Source: Candidatus Rokuibacteriota bacterium (GTDB lineage Bacteria; Methylomirabilota; Methylomirabilia; Rokubacteriales; CSP1-6). From it: DNA of 64,000 nucleotides. Positions 21,611-31,008 of the stretch are shown piece by piece. The stretch's first letter is position 1. The number at the start of each line of letters is the position of its first letter. The position numbers and the translations under genes are program-made. Location: assembly GCA_003221615.1 (NCBI GenBank), contig QHSQ01000144.1:1-64000 (forward strand). The letters are read 5' to 3'. Under the pieces are notes generated by a model that was not told the DNA's origin, did not search any database, and worked only from the letters and a program-made list of their open reading frames with translations.

Positions 21611-21794
21611 CGGGCTGGAGGGTGGGGCGGTGGGTGTGGGTGCGGGAGGGGGTCCCGGCTACCACGCGGCACGCGTGCGCTACCCCGCTGCGGCTGGGCT
21701 CCATCCGGGCGCTCGACTCCCGCCGCCCGCTCGGCGGGAACGGGTCCCGGGACCCCCTCCCGCACCCGCACCCACCGCCCCACCCTCCAGCCCG
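21611..21794. repeat. Structured intergenic element 1: 48-nt inverted arms around an 88-nt interior containing the conserved core
   Basis: Arms 21611-21658 and 21747-21794 match at 47/48 as reverse complements; the single difference is G-U compatible. Core shared with element 2. Confidence 0.93.
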
Positions 21795-22004
21795 TCTCCC
21801 GTGCCTTGGCCCGGTCACCCTTGGCTTAGGGCAGCGAAATCGACGACGGTCGGCGCCGACCGGTCAAAGCGCCCCGTTCTCGGATCAGCTCGACCTCGGC
21901 TTGGCTCGTTCCAGGCGCGCCTCGCTCCAGGCTCGACGCCGCCGGGCGAGCTCGATCGCGTGCGGGTTCTGAGTCGAAGCGCTCGGTGTCGGGCGGAGAG
22001 GGAA

Positions 22005-22176
22005 GGGCCGGCGGGTGGGGGCTGGGGGTGGGGGAAGGGGTCGACGGACCCGTTCCCTTCAAGCGAGCGGCGGGAGTCAAGCGCGCGGATGGAGCCCAGC
22101 CGCAGAGGGGCAGCGCACGCGTGCCGCGTGGTCGCGGCGACCCCTTCCCCCACCCCCAGCCCCCACCCGCCGGCCC
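22005..22176. repeat. Structured intergenic element 2: 39-nt inverted arms around the conserved core, core in inverted orientation relative to element 1
   Basis: Arms 22005-22043 and 22138-22176 match 39/39; the 86-nt core is 78/86 identical to the reverse complement of element 1's core. Confidence 0.93.
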
Positions 22177-22193
22177 GTTACGCGCGCGCTCGA

Positions 22194-22844
22194 CTAGCGA
22201 GAGGTTTTAGCGAGATAGAACGAAAGAGTTTCGAGCTCGATCGAGAGGTCGACGTTCTTGAGGCGAACGTCGCGCGGAACTTTGATACGGGCGGGTGCGA
22301 AGTTCAAAATGGCCTTGATCCCCGCCGCGGCCAGCTGGTCGGCGACCGCCTGCGCCGCCTCCGTGGGCACCGCGACGATCGCGATCTGGATCCCGCGCGC
22401 CTTCACCTCACGCCCGAGGTCGCGGCTGGCGAAGATCGGCGTCGATTCGACCTCGTGCACGACCTTCGACGGATCCTCGTCGAAGATGGCCGCGATGCGA
22501 AATCCCTGACGGGCGAACCCGCGATAGTGGAACAGCGCCGAGCCGAGGTTGCCGTAGCCGATGAGCGCCACGGGCCACTCGCGATCGAGACCGAGGATGC
22601 GCTGGAGCTCGGCCTTCAGCCCCGAGACGTAGTACCCGATGCCGCGTACGCCGAACTCGCCGAAGTAGGCGAGGTCTTTTCGGACCTGCGCCGAGTTGAG
22701 ATTGAACCGATCCGCCAGCTCCTGCGAGGACACGGTCTTCACGCCGTCCTCTTCGAGCTGCAGCAGACATCGGGTGTAGACCGAGAGACGACGGATCGTC
22801 ATCTCGGGGATCTTCGGGAGGCGAGCGTTCGACCGTGGCATCAT
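22194..22844 (-). CDS. rex: Redox-sensing transcriptional repressor Rex
   Basis: TIRRLSVYTRCLLQLEEDGVKTVSSQELADRFNLNSAQVRKDLAYFGEFGVRGIGYYV; VALIGYGNLGSALF. Confidence 0.95.
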   Translation of the reverse strand: MMPRSNARLPKIPEMTIRRLSVYTRCLLQLEEDGVKTVSSQELADRFNLNSAQVRKDLAYFGEFGVRGIGYYVSGLKAELQRILGLDREWPVALIGYGNLGSALFHYRGFARQGFRIAAIFDEDPSKVVHEVESTPIFASRDLGREVKARGIQIAIVAVPTEAAQAVADQLAAAGIKAILNFAPARIKVPRDVRLKNVDLSIELETLSFYLAKTSR

Positions 22845-22905
22845 CGTGCGGCGCGCCGCGCGCGAGGCGCGTGCGGCGCGCCGGCCCTCCGCTATACGGT
22901 GGACG

Positions 22906-23232
22906 TCATGCGAAATTGATGCCCTTCACGAACAAGAGGATCAACGCGATGACGAGCGTGTAGATCGCGAGGGACTCGATCAACGCCAGACCGATGATCA
23001 TCGCGGTCTGAATCCGCGCAGCGGCGCCCGGCTGCCGGGCCATCGCGTCGACGGCCGACGCGACCGCTCTGCCCTGTCCGAGCCCGCACAACCCCGCCGC
23101 GATCGCCATGCCGATGCCGGCCGCGATGACCGCGAACGGAGCGATCCAGCCGCCCGTGCCGCCCTCGGCCGCCAGCGCCGCGGTCGGAAACGCCAGAACC
23201 GCCACACCCACCAGAATCAGTGAACGTCGCAC
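22906..23232 (-). CDS. atpE: ATP synthase F0 subunit c
   Basis: Signal-like N-terminus then AGIGMAIAAGLCGLGQGRAVASAVDAMARQPGAAARIQTAMIIGLALIESLAIYTLVIALILLF. Confidence 0.93.
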   Translation of the reverse strand: MRRSLILVGVAVLAFPTAALAAEGGTGGWIAPFAVIAAGIGMAIAAGLCGLGQGRAVASAVDAMARQPGAAARIQTAMIIGLALIESLAIYTLVIALILLFVKGINFA

Positions 23233-23259
23233 GACTCCCTCCTCTATACGTGTGATCTG

Positions 23260-24027
23260 CTAGTGGTGCTCGGAATGGTGCTCGGCCTCTTCGATCGCTC
23301 CGGAGATGTAGAGCATCGTCAGCATCACGAAGATGAACGCCTGCAGAAAGGCCACCAGGATCTTCAGCGGGTAGAGAAATCCCACGGTGAAGACGATCGT
23401 GACGATGCCGCCGATCCCGCCGACGACCGCCCCCGCCACGCTGCCCGACAGCGCCCAGCCGATCAGGCCGTTCAGGCCCATCAGGAGAAAGATCACCGCG
23501 AGCAGGATGTGGCCGCCGACCATGTTGCCGAAGAGCCTGAGCGTGAGCGAGAGCGGTCGCGCGAGGTGGCTGATCACCTCGATCACGAACATGAGGGGCT
23601 TGAGCGGGAGCGGAACCGGCCCGGCGAAATGCGCCAGATACGGCATCAGCCCCTGCTTGCGCACGCCGATCCAGTGGTAGGCCAGGAACACGATGAGCGC
23701 GCACGCGCCGTTGGTGTTGAGATTGCTCGTCGGCCCGGCCAGTCCCGGCACCAGGCTCATGAGGTTGGCGGTGAGGATGAAGAGCCCGAGGGTCGCGATG
23801 AGCGGAAGATATTTCCGGCCCTCGTGGCCCATCACGTCGTCGATCATCTGCTGAAACTGCTCGAGCACGACCTCGAAGAAGTTCTGCAGGCCGCGCGGGA
23901 CGAGCTGCAAGTTGCGCGAGGCGACGAACGTCAACGCCGCCAGGATCACCATCACGAGCCACGTGTACGTCACGTGGTCGGGGATACCCGGCAGGCGGAA
24001 GATCGGGGGGTGCTCGATCGCTTCCAT
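23260..24027 (-). CDS. atpB: ATP synthase F0 subunit a
   Basis: LPLKPLMFVIEVISHLARPLSLTLRLFGNMVGGHILLAVI; FLQAFIFVMLTMLYIS. Confidence 0.95.
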   Translation of the reverse strand: MEAIEHPPIFRLPGIPDHVTYTWLVMVILAALTFVASRNLQLVPRGLQNFFEVVLEQFQQMIDDVMGHEGRKYLPLIATLGLFILTANLMSLVPGLAGPTSNLNTNGACALIVFLAYHWIGVRKQGLMPYLAHFAGPVPLPLKPLMFVIEVISHLARPLSLTLRLFGNMVGGHILLAVIFLLMGLNGLIGWALSGSVAGAVVGGIGGIVTIVFTVGFLYPLKILVAFLQAFIFVMLTMLYISGAIEEAEHHSEHH

Positions 24028-24030
24028 CGC

Positions 24031-24396
24031 TCAGCGCTCCCGACGCGCCGACGCGAGGCCGCGCGCGATCAAATCGCAGGGCAATACGGTGAATCCGGCC
24101 ACCAGCGCGATCGGATGCGCCCAGCCGGTGGCCAGAAGAATCCCGCACGCGACGGTGCATGCGACGAACCGCAGCCCGGCGCCCACGATCCACGCCGCGG
24201 CCGACGCGCTGCCGGTCGAGGTCGCCACAAATGCGCGCGCCACGAGCCACCGGAAGTTCACCACCGCGAGAACACCGCCCACCAGCACGCCCAGGCCGGC
24301 CGATTCGCCCGCGAGCCACCACACGAGCGCGGCGAGCGCCGCCACGGCGGCGCACGTGTCGAGCGTCACCCTCGTCGTCAGCTCATTTGGTGTCAT
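24031..24396 (-). CDS. atpI: ATP synthase subunit I-like membrane protein
   Basis: Small 4-TM-like protein upstream of atpB; identification rests on position and hydrophobicity. Confidence 0.6.
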   Translation of the reverse strand: MTPNELTTRVTLDTCAAVAALAALVWWLAGESAGLGVLVGGVLAVVNFRWLVARAFVATSTGSASAAAWIVGAGLRFVACTVACGILLATGWAHPIALVAGFTVLPCDLIARGLASARRER

Positions 24397-24619
24397 CGAG
24401 CTCCCGGTCGGCGCGGTTCACCGATCGAAAGAGGTTGACGAATCCCGCCACGATCCCGAGTCCCAGCCCGATCAGCAAGAGCCAGGGCGAGGTTCCCAGC
24501 ACGCGATCCGCGTAGTAACCCCCGACGAGCCCGATGACGGTCGCCACCACCAGCACGAGCCCGATCGAGGAGAGTTCCCCGAGCGCTTTCCAGGTTCCCT
24601 GATCCCCGGGCGGCGCCAT
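24383..24619 (-). CDS. AtpZ/AtpI-type F0F1 ATPase assembly membrane protein
   Basis: MAPPGDQGTWKALGELSSIGLVLVVATVIGLVGGYYADRVLGTSPWLLLIGLGLGIVAGFVNLFR, typical AtpZ pattern. Confidence 0.7.
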   Translation of the reverse strand: MAPPGDQGTWKALGELSSIGLVLVVATVIGLVGGYYADRVLGTSPWLLLIGLGLGIVAGFVNLFRSVNRADRELDDTK

Positions 24620-24723
24620 GTGAAGAAGGACACTAGCACAATGATCCCGAGCGAACAAGCGATCGGAAGTGGCTGATTTCGCTGTGAGGAAGGCAACCAT
24701 CGCCCAGTCGGTTCGGCACAACC

Positions 24724-26439
24724 TCAGCCGAACATCCCGCCCATGCGCGCGCCCGCGACGCGGTTGATCACGGCGACGCTGATCGCCGCGACGACGATCA
24801 GAATGACGCCGAGCGCGGCGGCCTCGTTGGCGCTACCGGCGATGTAGAAGGAGAAGATGCCCACCGTGATCGTCTCCCAGCCTCCGAGCGACAGGAAGAG
24901 GACCGCCGAGGCCTCCTGGAGCGACGTCATGAACGAGAAGAGCGCGCCCACCAGGACGCCGCGCCAGATCAGCGGCAAGGTCACGTCGGTGAACGAGCGC
25001 AGTCCGCGAGCGCCCACGCTGGCGGCGGCTTCCTCCATGGATCGGTGGACAAGCAGGAGCGAGGCGTAGGAGCCGCGCACCGTGTACGGCAGCCGCCGGA
25101 TCGCTAGGACGAGCGGCAGGATGATCCAGAAGCTCGTGAGCCCCCGGTCGAACCCGGGCAGGTCGAAGTGGAACGCGCGGATGTAGGCGATGCCGATCGC
25201 GGTGCCCGGGATCGCCAGGATCAGCGTGTTCAATCCGTCGAGCGTGTCGCGTGCGGGCAGCCGCGTGCGCGCCAGGATCCACGCGATCGGCACGCCGATC
25301 GCGATACACAGCACGACCGCGAGCGCCGAGTAGAGGAAGCTGTTGACGATGTACTTCGGCGTCTCGACGATGACCCGCTCGAAGTAGGCGAGCGTGTAGC
25401 GGACCGGAAACGGCGTCAGCGACCATCCCTTGCCCACCGACGCGAACAACACGCCGAGGTAGGGGATGAAGGACACGAGCATCAGCAACGAGAGGAACGC
25501 GACGGCCCCGGTCTGCCGGAGCGGCGAGAGGCGCCGGCGCGCCACCTTCGAGTAGGAGAGCGACGAGTAGTCCTTGATCGCGACGTAGCGGCGCGCCGCC
25601 ACCAGGAACAGGACGGCGAGGACCACCATGAGCGCCGAGATCACGATCCCCATCCGGAACAGGCGCCGGTCGACGAACTGGACGATGTTCAGGTACGCCT
25701 GCGAGGCGAGGAGATCGTGGACGCCGAGCACCAGCGGCGTGGCGAAATCCGAGAAGGTCCAGATGAAGACCAGGAGCGCGCCGGCCACGTAGCCCGGCGT
25801 CGTCAGCGGCAGCGTGATCCGGACGAGCTTGGTGAAGCCGCGCGCGCCCACGCTCTCGGCCGCCTCCTCGAGCGCCGGGTCGATCTTCGCCAGCGCGTCG
25901 ACGACGTTCAGGGTGATCATCGGGAACAGGTGAAGCGTCTCCACCAGCAGCACGCCGTGCAGCCCGTACACGAAGTTGATCGGCCGGGTCAGCCCGAACC
26001 AGTCCTCGAGCAGCACGTTCACGGTGCCGGCGCGCCCCATGATGAAGGTGAACCCGAGCACGCCGACCAGCGGCGGCGAGATGATCGGGATCAGGGTCAG
26101 ATAGCCGAAGAGGTTGCGGCCGACGAAGTCGTAGCGCACGAGCAGGAACGCCACCGCGAAGCCCACCACCGAGGTCGCCGCGACGGTGCCGAGACCGAGC
26201 AGCAGCGAGTTCACGAGCGAGCGCAGGTAGAACCGATCGCGGGCGAACTCGACGAAGTTCGCCAGGGTCAACCGGCCCGCCTCGTCGCTGAAGGCGTCGT
26301 AGAGAATCCGCAAGACCGGATAGACGAGGAAGAGCAACAGGAAGAACCAGACGGCGCCGACACCGAGCGCGGGGAGAAGACGCCCCGCGCGGGACAGGGC
26401 ATGACTCCGGGAGGCGGACGTGGTGGCGGCGCCGGTCAT
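24724..26439 (-). CDS. ABC transporter permease, fused FbpB-type with two permease domains
   Basis: MTGAATTSASRSHALSRAGRLLPALGVGAVWFF; two repeated permease motifs with EEAAESVGARGFTKLVRITLPLTTPG and EEAAASVGARGLRSFTDVTLPLIWRG. Confidence 0.88.
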   Translation of the reverse strand: MTGAATTSASRSHALSRAGRLLPALGVGAVWFFLLLFLVYPVLRILYDAFSDEAGRLTLANFVEFARDRFYLRSLVNSLLLGLGTVAATSVVGFAVAFLLVRYDFVGRNLFGYLTLIPIISPPLVGVLGFTFIMGRAGTVNVLLEDWFGLTRPINFVYGLHGVLLVETLHLFPMITLNVVDALAKIDPALEEAAESVGARGFTKLVRITLPLTTPGYVAGALLVFIWTFSDFATPLVLGVHDLLASQAYLNIVQFVDRRLFRMGIVISALMVVLAVLFLVAARRYVAIKDYSSLSYSKVARRRLSPLRQTGAVAFLSLLMLVSFIPYLGVLFASVGKGWSLTPFPVRYTLAYFERVIVETPKYIVNSFLYSALAVVLCIAIGVPIAWILARTRLPARDTLDGLNTLILAIPGTAIGIAYIRAFHFDLPGFDRGLTSFWIILPLVLAIRRLPYTVRGSYASLLLVHRSMEEAAASVGARGLRSFTDVTLPLIWRGVLVGALFSFMTSLQEASAVLFLSLGGWETITVGIFSFYIAGSANEAAALGVILIVVAAISVAVINRVAGARMGGMFG

Positions 26440-27497
26440 TCGTCGGGAAGCGTCAGCGCCGCCGACGCCGGAAAGCTGACGCGCACTGCGGCGCCCATCG
26501 GCAGCACCTCGTGGTGCCAGGGATCGCCGATGTCGACCTTGAGCACCACGCCGTCGCGCACCTGGACATCGTAGCGGAGCGTGCTCCCCAGATACGAGGC
26601 CAGGACGACCCGGCCCGCGAACGTATTTTCGTGGGCGGCGCCGAGCGCGATGTTCTCGGGACGGACCGCGAGCACGCACCGGTCGCCGACGCCGATTCGC
26701 GACGTCGGCGAGCCCCGGACGGTCCCGATGGTGGTCTCGGCGGCGACCCGCCCGGCCGCGATCTCGCGGCAGGTGCCGGGCAAGAAGTTATTGGTCCCGA
26801 CGAAGTCGGCGACGAAGCGCCCGGCGGGCCGCTCGTAGAGCTCCTTGGGGGAGGCCACCTGGAGCACCCGGCCATCGCGCATGACCGCGACGCGGTCGGA
26901 CATCGACAGCGCCTCCTCCTGATCGTGCGTGACGTACACCGTCGTGATCCCGAGATCCTTCTGCAGCTTGCGAATCTCGGCCCGCACCTGGACGCGGATC
27001 TTCGCGTCGAGGTTCGACAGCGGCTCGTCGAGGAGCAGGATGTCCGGGTTCAGCACGAGCGCGCGCGCGAGCGCGACCCGCTGCTGCTGGCCCCCCGAGA
27101 GCTGGCCGGGATAGCGGAGCTCGAGGCCGGCCAGGTTCACCTTGTCGAGGCCGGCCGCCACGCGCTCGGTGATGGCGGCGCCGCCGAGCTTTCGCAGCTT
27201 GAGCCCGTAGGCGATGTTCGCGCGCACCGTCATGTGCGGCCAGAGCGCGTAATTCTGGAACACCATGCCGATGTTGCGTTCATAGGGCCGGAGCCCGTCG
27301 ACGCGGCGCTCGCCGAACCAGATCTCGCCGCCGTCCGGCGCGTAGAAGCCGGCCATCAGCCGGAGCAAGGTGGTCTTGCCGCATCCGGACGGCCCGAGCA
27401 GGGTGAACAGCTCGCCGTCGCCGATCTCCAGGCGGGCGCCGTCGACGGCGGTCACGGTCCCGAACCGCTTCACGACATGGTCGAGCCGGATCTTCAT
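26436..27497 (-). CDS. ABC transporter ATP-binding protein, FbpC/PotA/UgpC type
   Basis: LLGPSGCGKTTLLRLMAGF; LSGGQQQRVALARAL; LLLDEPLSNLDAKIR; TOBE-like C-terminus. Confidence 0.93.
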   Translation of the reverse strand: MKIRLDHVVKRFGTVTAVDGARLEIGDGELFTLLGPSGCGKTTLLRLMAGFYAPDGGEIWFGERRVDGLRPYERNIGMVFQNYALWPHMTVRANIAYGLKLRKLGGAAITERVAAGLDKVNLAGLELRYPGQLSGGQQQRVALARALVLNPDILLLDEPLSNLDAKIRVQVRAEIRKLQKDLGITTVYVTHDQEEALSMSDRVAVMRDGRVLQVASPKELYERPAGRFVADFVGTNNFLPGTCREIAAGRVAAETTIGTVRGSPTSRIGVGDRCVLAVRPENIALGAAHENTFAGRVVLASYLGSTLRYDVQVRDGVVLKVDIGDPWHHEVLPMGAAVRVSFPASAALTLPDE

Positions 27498-27539
27498 CTC
27501 AGCGCTCGCGGCGGGCGCCGGGCTCGGTCCGCGCGAACC

Positions 27540-28655
27540 TCAGGGCTTTTTCCAGGTCGCTTCGATGTCGGTCCGGAACTTCTGCTTGAGCGCATCCGAC
27601 CGCTTCTGCGCGACCGTCTCGTCGTACACGTTGGACACGTCGCGCTCGAAGTACGACCGCACGCCGCCGGTGAACTCGACGGCCATCTCGGCGGTCGAGC
27701 CCGCGGGCCCCTGCACCTTGTATTTCGGCGTGATCGGGAACAGGCCGCGCTCCATGAACACGCGCTGGCCGCGCTCGCTCAGGAGAAACTCGATGAAGGC
27801 CCGCGCCGCCCTGGGATTGCGGGCGCCGGCGAGGATCGCCATGGGCTCGGGCGTGACGAAGGCGTTCTTCGGCGCCACGAACTTGAGATCGAAGCCCGCC
27901 AGCTTCTCCTCGAACGCCATGTACGACGGCACGGCGAAGCCCGCGCTGAACTCGCCCTTGGCCACGACGGTCGGCACGTCGCGGCTGCGCGCGGTGAAGA
28001 GCCCGGTGTTGCCGGCGAGCTTGCGGAGCCAGTCCCAGCCCTTGTCCTCCCCGTGCATCGACAGGATCACCTCGTACGTCGCGTTGGACGACGACGAGCG
28101 CGTGGGCGCGCACTGGGCGACCTCGCCCTTGAGCTTCGGGTTCAAGAGATCGTCCCACTCCCGCGGCTCGGGGATGCCGAGACGCTGGATCTTCTTCGGG
28201 TGATAGACGAGCCCGTACGGCTCGAGCGCGGTGCCGATCCAGTAGCCGTCCTTGTCCTTGAGCGGAATGGGCTTCGGCGTCCCGATCGACGCCGGGATCG
28301 AGTCCCACACCTCGCGGGCGATCTCGACCTTCTGCAGGAGCTTCTGCTCGGCGAGCTTTTCGAAGAGCGCCGACTCCCCGCCCCAGAAGATGTCGACCTC
28401 GGGTCGCCCCTTCCACTCGACGACGCGGCCGTACGCGACCGGCGTGCCCGCCGGGATCGCGTTGACCCTCACGATGACGTTCCACTTCTCCTTCGCGTAG
28501 TCGGCGAACGCCTTGAGCGCCGCGTCGTGGATGAACTTGGAGACCGGCGTGATCATCGCCAGCTCGCTCTCGATCGGCGGCGCCTGGGCCCCGGCCGCGC
28601 CGAACGAGCCCGCGACCAGCAGGGCCGCCAAGGTCAAGATCGTGAATCGTCTCAT
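27540..28655 (-). CDS. Extracellular solute-binding protein family 1, Fbp-type
   Basis: Signal peptide MRRFTILTLAALLVAGSFGAAGAQA; VEWKGRPEVDIFWGGESALFEKL; adjacent to the cognate permease and ATPase. Confidence 0.85.
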   Translation of the reverse strand: MRRFTILTLAALLVAGSFGAAGAQAPPIESELAMITPVSKFIHDAALKAFADYAKEKWNVIVRVNAIPAGTPVAYGRVVEWKGRPEVDIFWGGESALFEKLAEQKLLQKVEIAREVWDSIPASIGTPKPIPLKDKDGYWIGTALEPYGLVYHPKKIQRLGIPEPREWDDLLNPKLKGEVAQCAPTRSSSSNATYEVILSMHGEDKGWDWLRKLAGNTGLFTARSRDVPTVVAKGEFSAGFAVPSYMAFEEKLAGFDLKFVAPKNAFVTPEPMAILAGARNPRAARAFIEFLLSERGQRVFMERGLFPITPKYKVQGPAGSTAEMAVEFTGGVRSYFERDVSNVYDETVAQKRSDALKQKFRTDIEATWKKP

Positions 28656-28669
28656 CGCTTCGTCTCCTC

Positions 28670-30172
28670 TCAGGGGACCACCCACGCCCTGGCTCTCTCC
28701 ACCGCCCGCCGCCAGCCATCGTATCGCGCCGCTCGCGTCGCTTCGTCCACTCTCGGCTCGAACCGCCGCTCGAGGACCCAGCGCCGCTCGATATCGTCCA
28801 GCGAGCGCCAGAGCCCCGCGCCGAGCCCCGCCAGGTAGGCGGCGCCGAGCGCCGTCGTCTCGATGATCCGCGGCCGCAGCACGGCGACCTCGAGGACGTC
28901 CGCCTGGAACTGGCACAGGAAGTCGTTGGCGGCGGCGCCGCCGTCCACGCGCAGCTCGCGCACGGCGATCCCGGCATCGGCTGCCATCGCCTCCAGGACG
29001 TCGCGGCTCTGGAAGGCGATCGCCTCGAGCGCCGCCCGCGCCAGGTGGGCGCCGGTCGTCCCGCGCGTGAGTCCCACGATCGTCCCTCGCGCGTACATGT
29101 CCCAGTAGGGAGCACCCAGGCCGACGAAGGCGGGGACGAAGTGGACACCGCCGGTGTCCTGGACCGACTCGGCCAGCGCCTGGCTCTCGGCGGCGCTCCG
29201 GATCAGCCCGAGCCCGTCGCGCAGCCACTGGATGGCGGCGCCCGCGATGAACACGCTGCCCTCCAGGGCGTACGTCGTCACGCCGCCGATCCGCCAGGCG
29301 ATCGTCGTCAGAAGCCCGTGCGATGAGGCGACGGGCTCGGTCCCGGTGTTGAGCAGCACGAAGCACCCGGTCCCGTAGGTGTTCTTCGCGGAACCCGGCG
29401 CGAGGCACGCCTGGCCGAACAGCGCTGCCTGTTGATCGCCCGCGATCCCCGCGATCGGCACGCCGCGCGGAAGCCAGCCGAGGTCCGCCGTCTCGCCGAC
29501 GATGCCGGAGGAGGGCGCCACGGTCGGCAGCACCGGGCGCGGGATGCCGAGGATCTTCAGCATCTCGTCGCTCCAGTCGCCGGTCCTGAGGTCGAGGCAG
29601 AGCGTGCGCGAGGCGTTCGTCGCATCGGTGGCGTGGACGCGTGCGCCCGTGAGCTTCCACACGAGCCACGAGTCGACGGTGCCGAAGGCGAGCTCGCCGC
29701 GCTCGGCCCGCCGGCGTGCCCCGGGAACTTCGTCGAGGAGCCAGCGGATCTTGGTGCCCGAGAAGTAGGCGTCGAGGACCAGCCCCGTGGTCCCGCGCAC
29801 TCGCCCTTCGACGCCCTCGGCGCGGAGCCGGTCGCAGAGCGGGGCCGTGCGACGGCACTGCCAGACGATCGCGCGGTGGATCGGCTCACCCGTCGCCCGC
29901 TCCCACACGATGGTCGTCTCGCGCTGGTTCGTGATACCGATCGCGGCGACCTCGCCCCCGGTCAGGCGGGCCTCGGACAGGGCCGCGCGCGCCGAGCGCT
30001 CCACGGTGGACCAGATCTCCTCCGGCTCGTGCTCGACCCAGCCGGGCTGAGGATAGTACTGCGGCAGCTCCGCGTAGCCGCGCGCGAGCACCCGGCCGTC
30101 GGGATCGACGACGAGCGTGGTCGATCCGGTCGTGCCCTGATCGAGGGCGAGGACGTAACGGCCGGCGCTCAT
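28670..30172 (-). CDS. glpK: Glycerol kinase
   Basis: [86 protein letters not shown]. Confidence 0.95.
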   Translation of the reverse strand: MSAGRYVLALDQGTTGSTTLVVDPDGRVLARGYAELPQYYPQPGWVEHEPEEIWSTVERSARAALSEARLTGGEVAAIGITNQRETTIVWERATGEPIHRAIVWQCRRTAPLCDRLRAEGVEGRVRGTTGLVLDAYFSGTKIRWLLDEVPGARRRAERGELAFGTVDSWLVWKLTGARVHATDATNASRTLCLDLRTGDWSDEMLKILGIPRPVLPTVAPSSGIVGETADLGWLPRGVPIAGIAGDQQAALFGQACLAPGSAKNTYGTGCFVLLNTGTEPVASSHGLLTTIAWRIGGVTTYALEGSVFIAGAAIQWLRDGLGLIRSAAESQALAESVQDTGGVHFVPAFVGLGAPYWDMYARGTIVGLTRGTTGAHLARAALEAIAFQSRDVLEAMAADAGIAVRELRVDGGAAANDFLCQFQADVLEVAVLRPRIIETTALGAAYLAGLGAGLWRSLDDIERRWVLERRFEPRVDEATRAARYDGWRRAVERARAWVVP

Positions 30173-31008
30173 CGTCCCATGAGTCGCTTCGCCAGATCGG
30201 GTCGGTCGCTCATCACCATGTCGACGCCGAGGTCGACCATCCGGCGGATGTCGGCCTCCTCGTTGACGGTCCACGCGGCGACGCGGATCCCCGCGGCTCG
30301 CGCCGCATTCATCACGTCGGTGTCGATCAGCCGATGGTTCATGCCGAGGTCCGTCGCACCGAGCTCGCGGGCGCGTCGCACCGCCTCGGCCGGTCGCGCG
30401 CGATCGCGCTCGACGTCGCCTCGCGCCACCAGGAGCATCGTGCGCGCCGTCGGCTCGAGCTCGCGCAGGCGGCGGATCGTCTCGACCTGGAACGCCTGAA
30501 TGATGGTCCGCGGCAGGAGGCCGCGCGCGCGGATCAGGGCCAGCACTTTCTCTTCGATGCGGTCGTAACGCTGGCGATTCGTGTCGACCTTGATCTCCGG
30601 CAGGAGCTCGACCGACGTCGGCGCCACGAGGTCGAGCACCTGGGCGAAGGTCGGGACTCGCTCGGCCGTCACCGCCCCCTCGCGGGTCTTGAGCCTCATC
30701 GCGGCGAGCTCGGCGAGCTTCAGGTCGCGGACGGCTCCAGTACCAGTGCTCGTGCGGTCGAGGCTCGGATCGTGAAGCACGACGACCTCGCCGTCCGCGG
30801 TCAGGTGCAGATCGGGCTCGAGCGCGTCGACACCGAGCGCCAGGGCCGAACGGAAGGCCAGCAGGCTGTTTTCGGGCCAGAGCGCCGCGCCGCCCCGGTG
30901 GGCGGCGACGAGAGTCGCCGGGCGGGCGGCCATCACCGTCGCGAACGTAATCCATGCCACCAACAGGGCGCCGGTGACGTCGACGACGACGCGGAGGCGC
31001 CGCGTCAC
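30169..31008 (-). CDS. Glycerophosphodiester phosphodiesterase with N-terminal membrane helix
   Basis: [58 protein letters not shown]; preceded by [20 protein letters not shown]. Confidence 0.92.
   Translation of the reverse strand: MTRRLRVVVDVTGALLVAWITFATVMAARPATLVAAHRGGAALWPENSLLAFRSALALGVDALEPDLHLTADGEVVVLHDPSLDRTSTGTGAVRDLKLAELAAMRLKTREGAVTAERVPTFAQVLDLVAPTSVELLPEIKVDTNRQRYDRIEEKVLALIRARGLLPRTIIQAFQVETIRRLRELEPTARTMLLVARGDVERDRARPAEAVRRARELGATDLGMNHRLIDTDVMNAARAAGIRVAAWTVNEEADIRRMVDLGVDMVMSDRPDLAKRLMGR

Noticed and set aside
21630-22919. 429-aa plus-strand ORF, and overlapping ORFs, across the rex-mfd gap
   Set aside because: Proline/arginine-rich translation comes from the inverted-repeat arms, and the 3' part is antisense to rex; not evidence of a protein.
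26511-28838. 775-aa plus-strand ORF opposite the ABC ATPase and binding protein
   Set aside because: Antisense shadow ORF with no recognisable domain.
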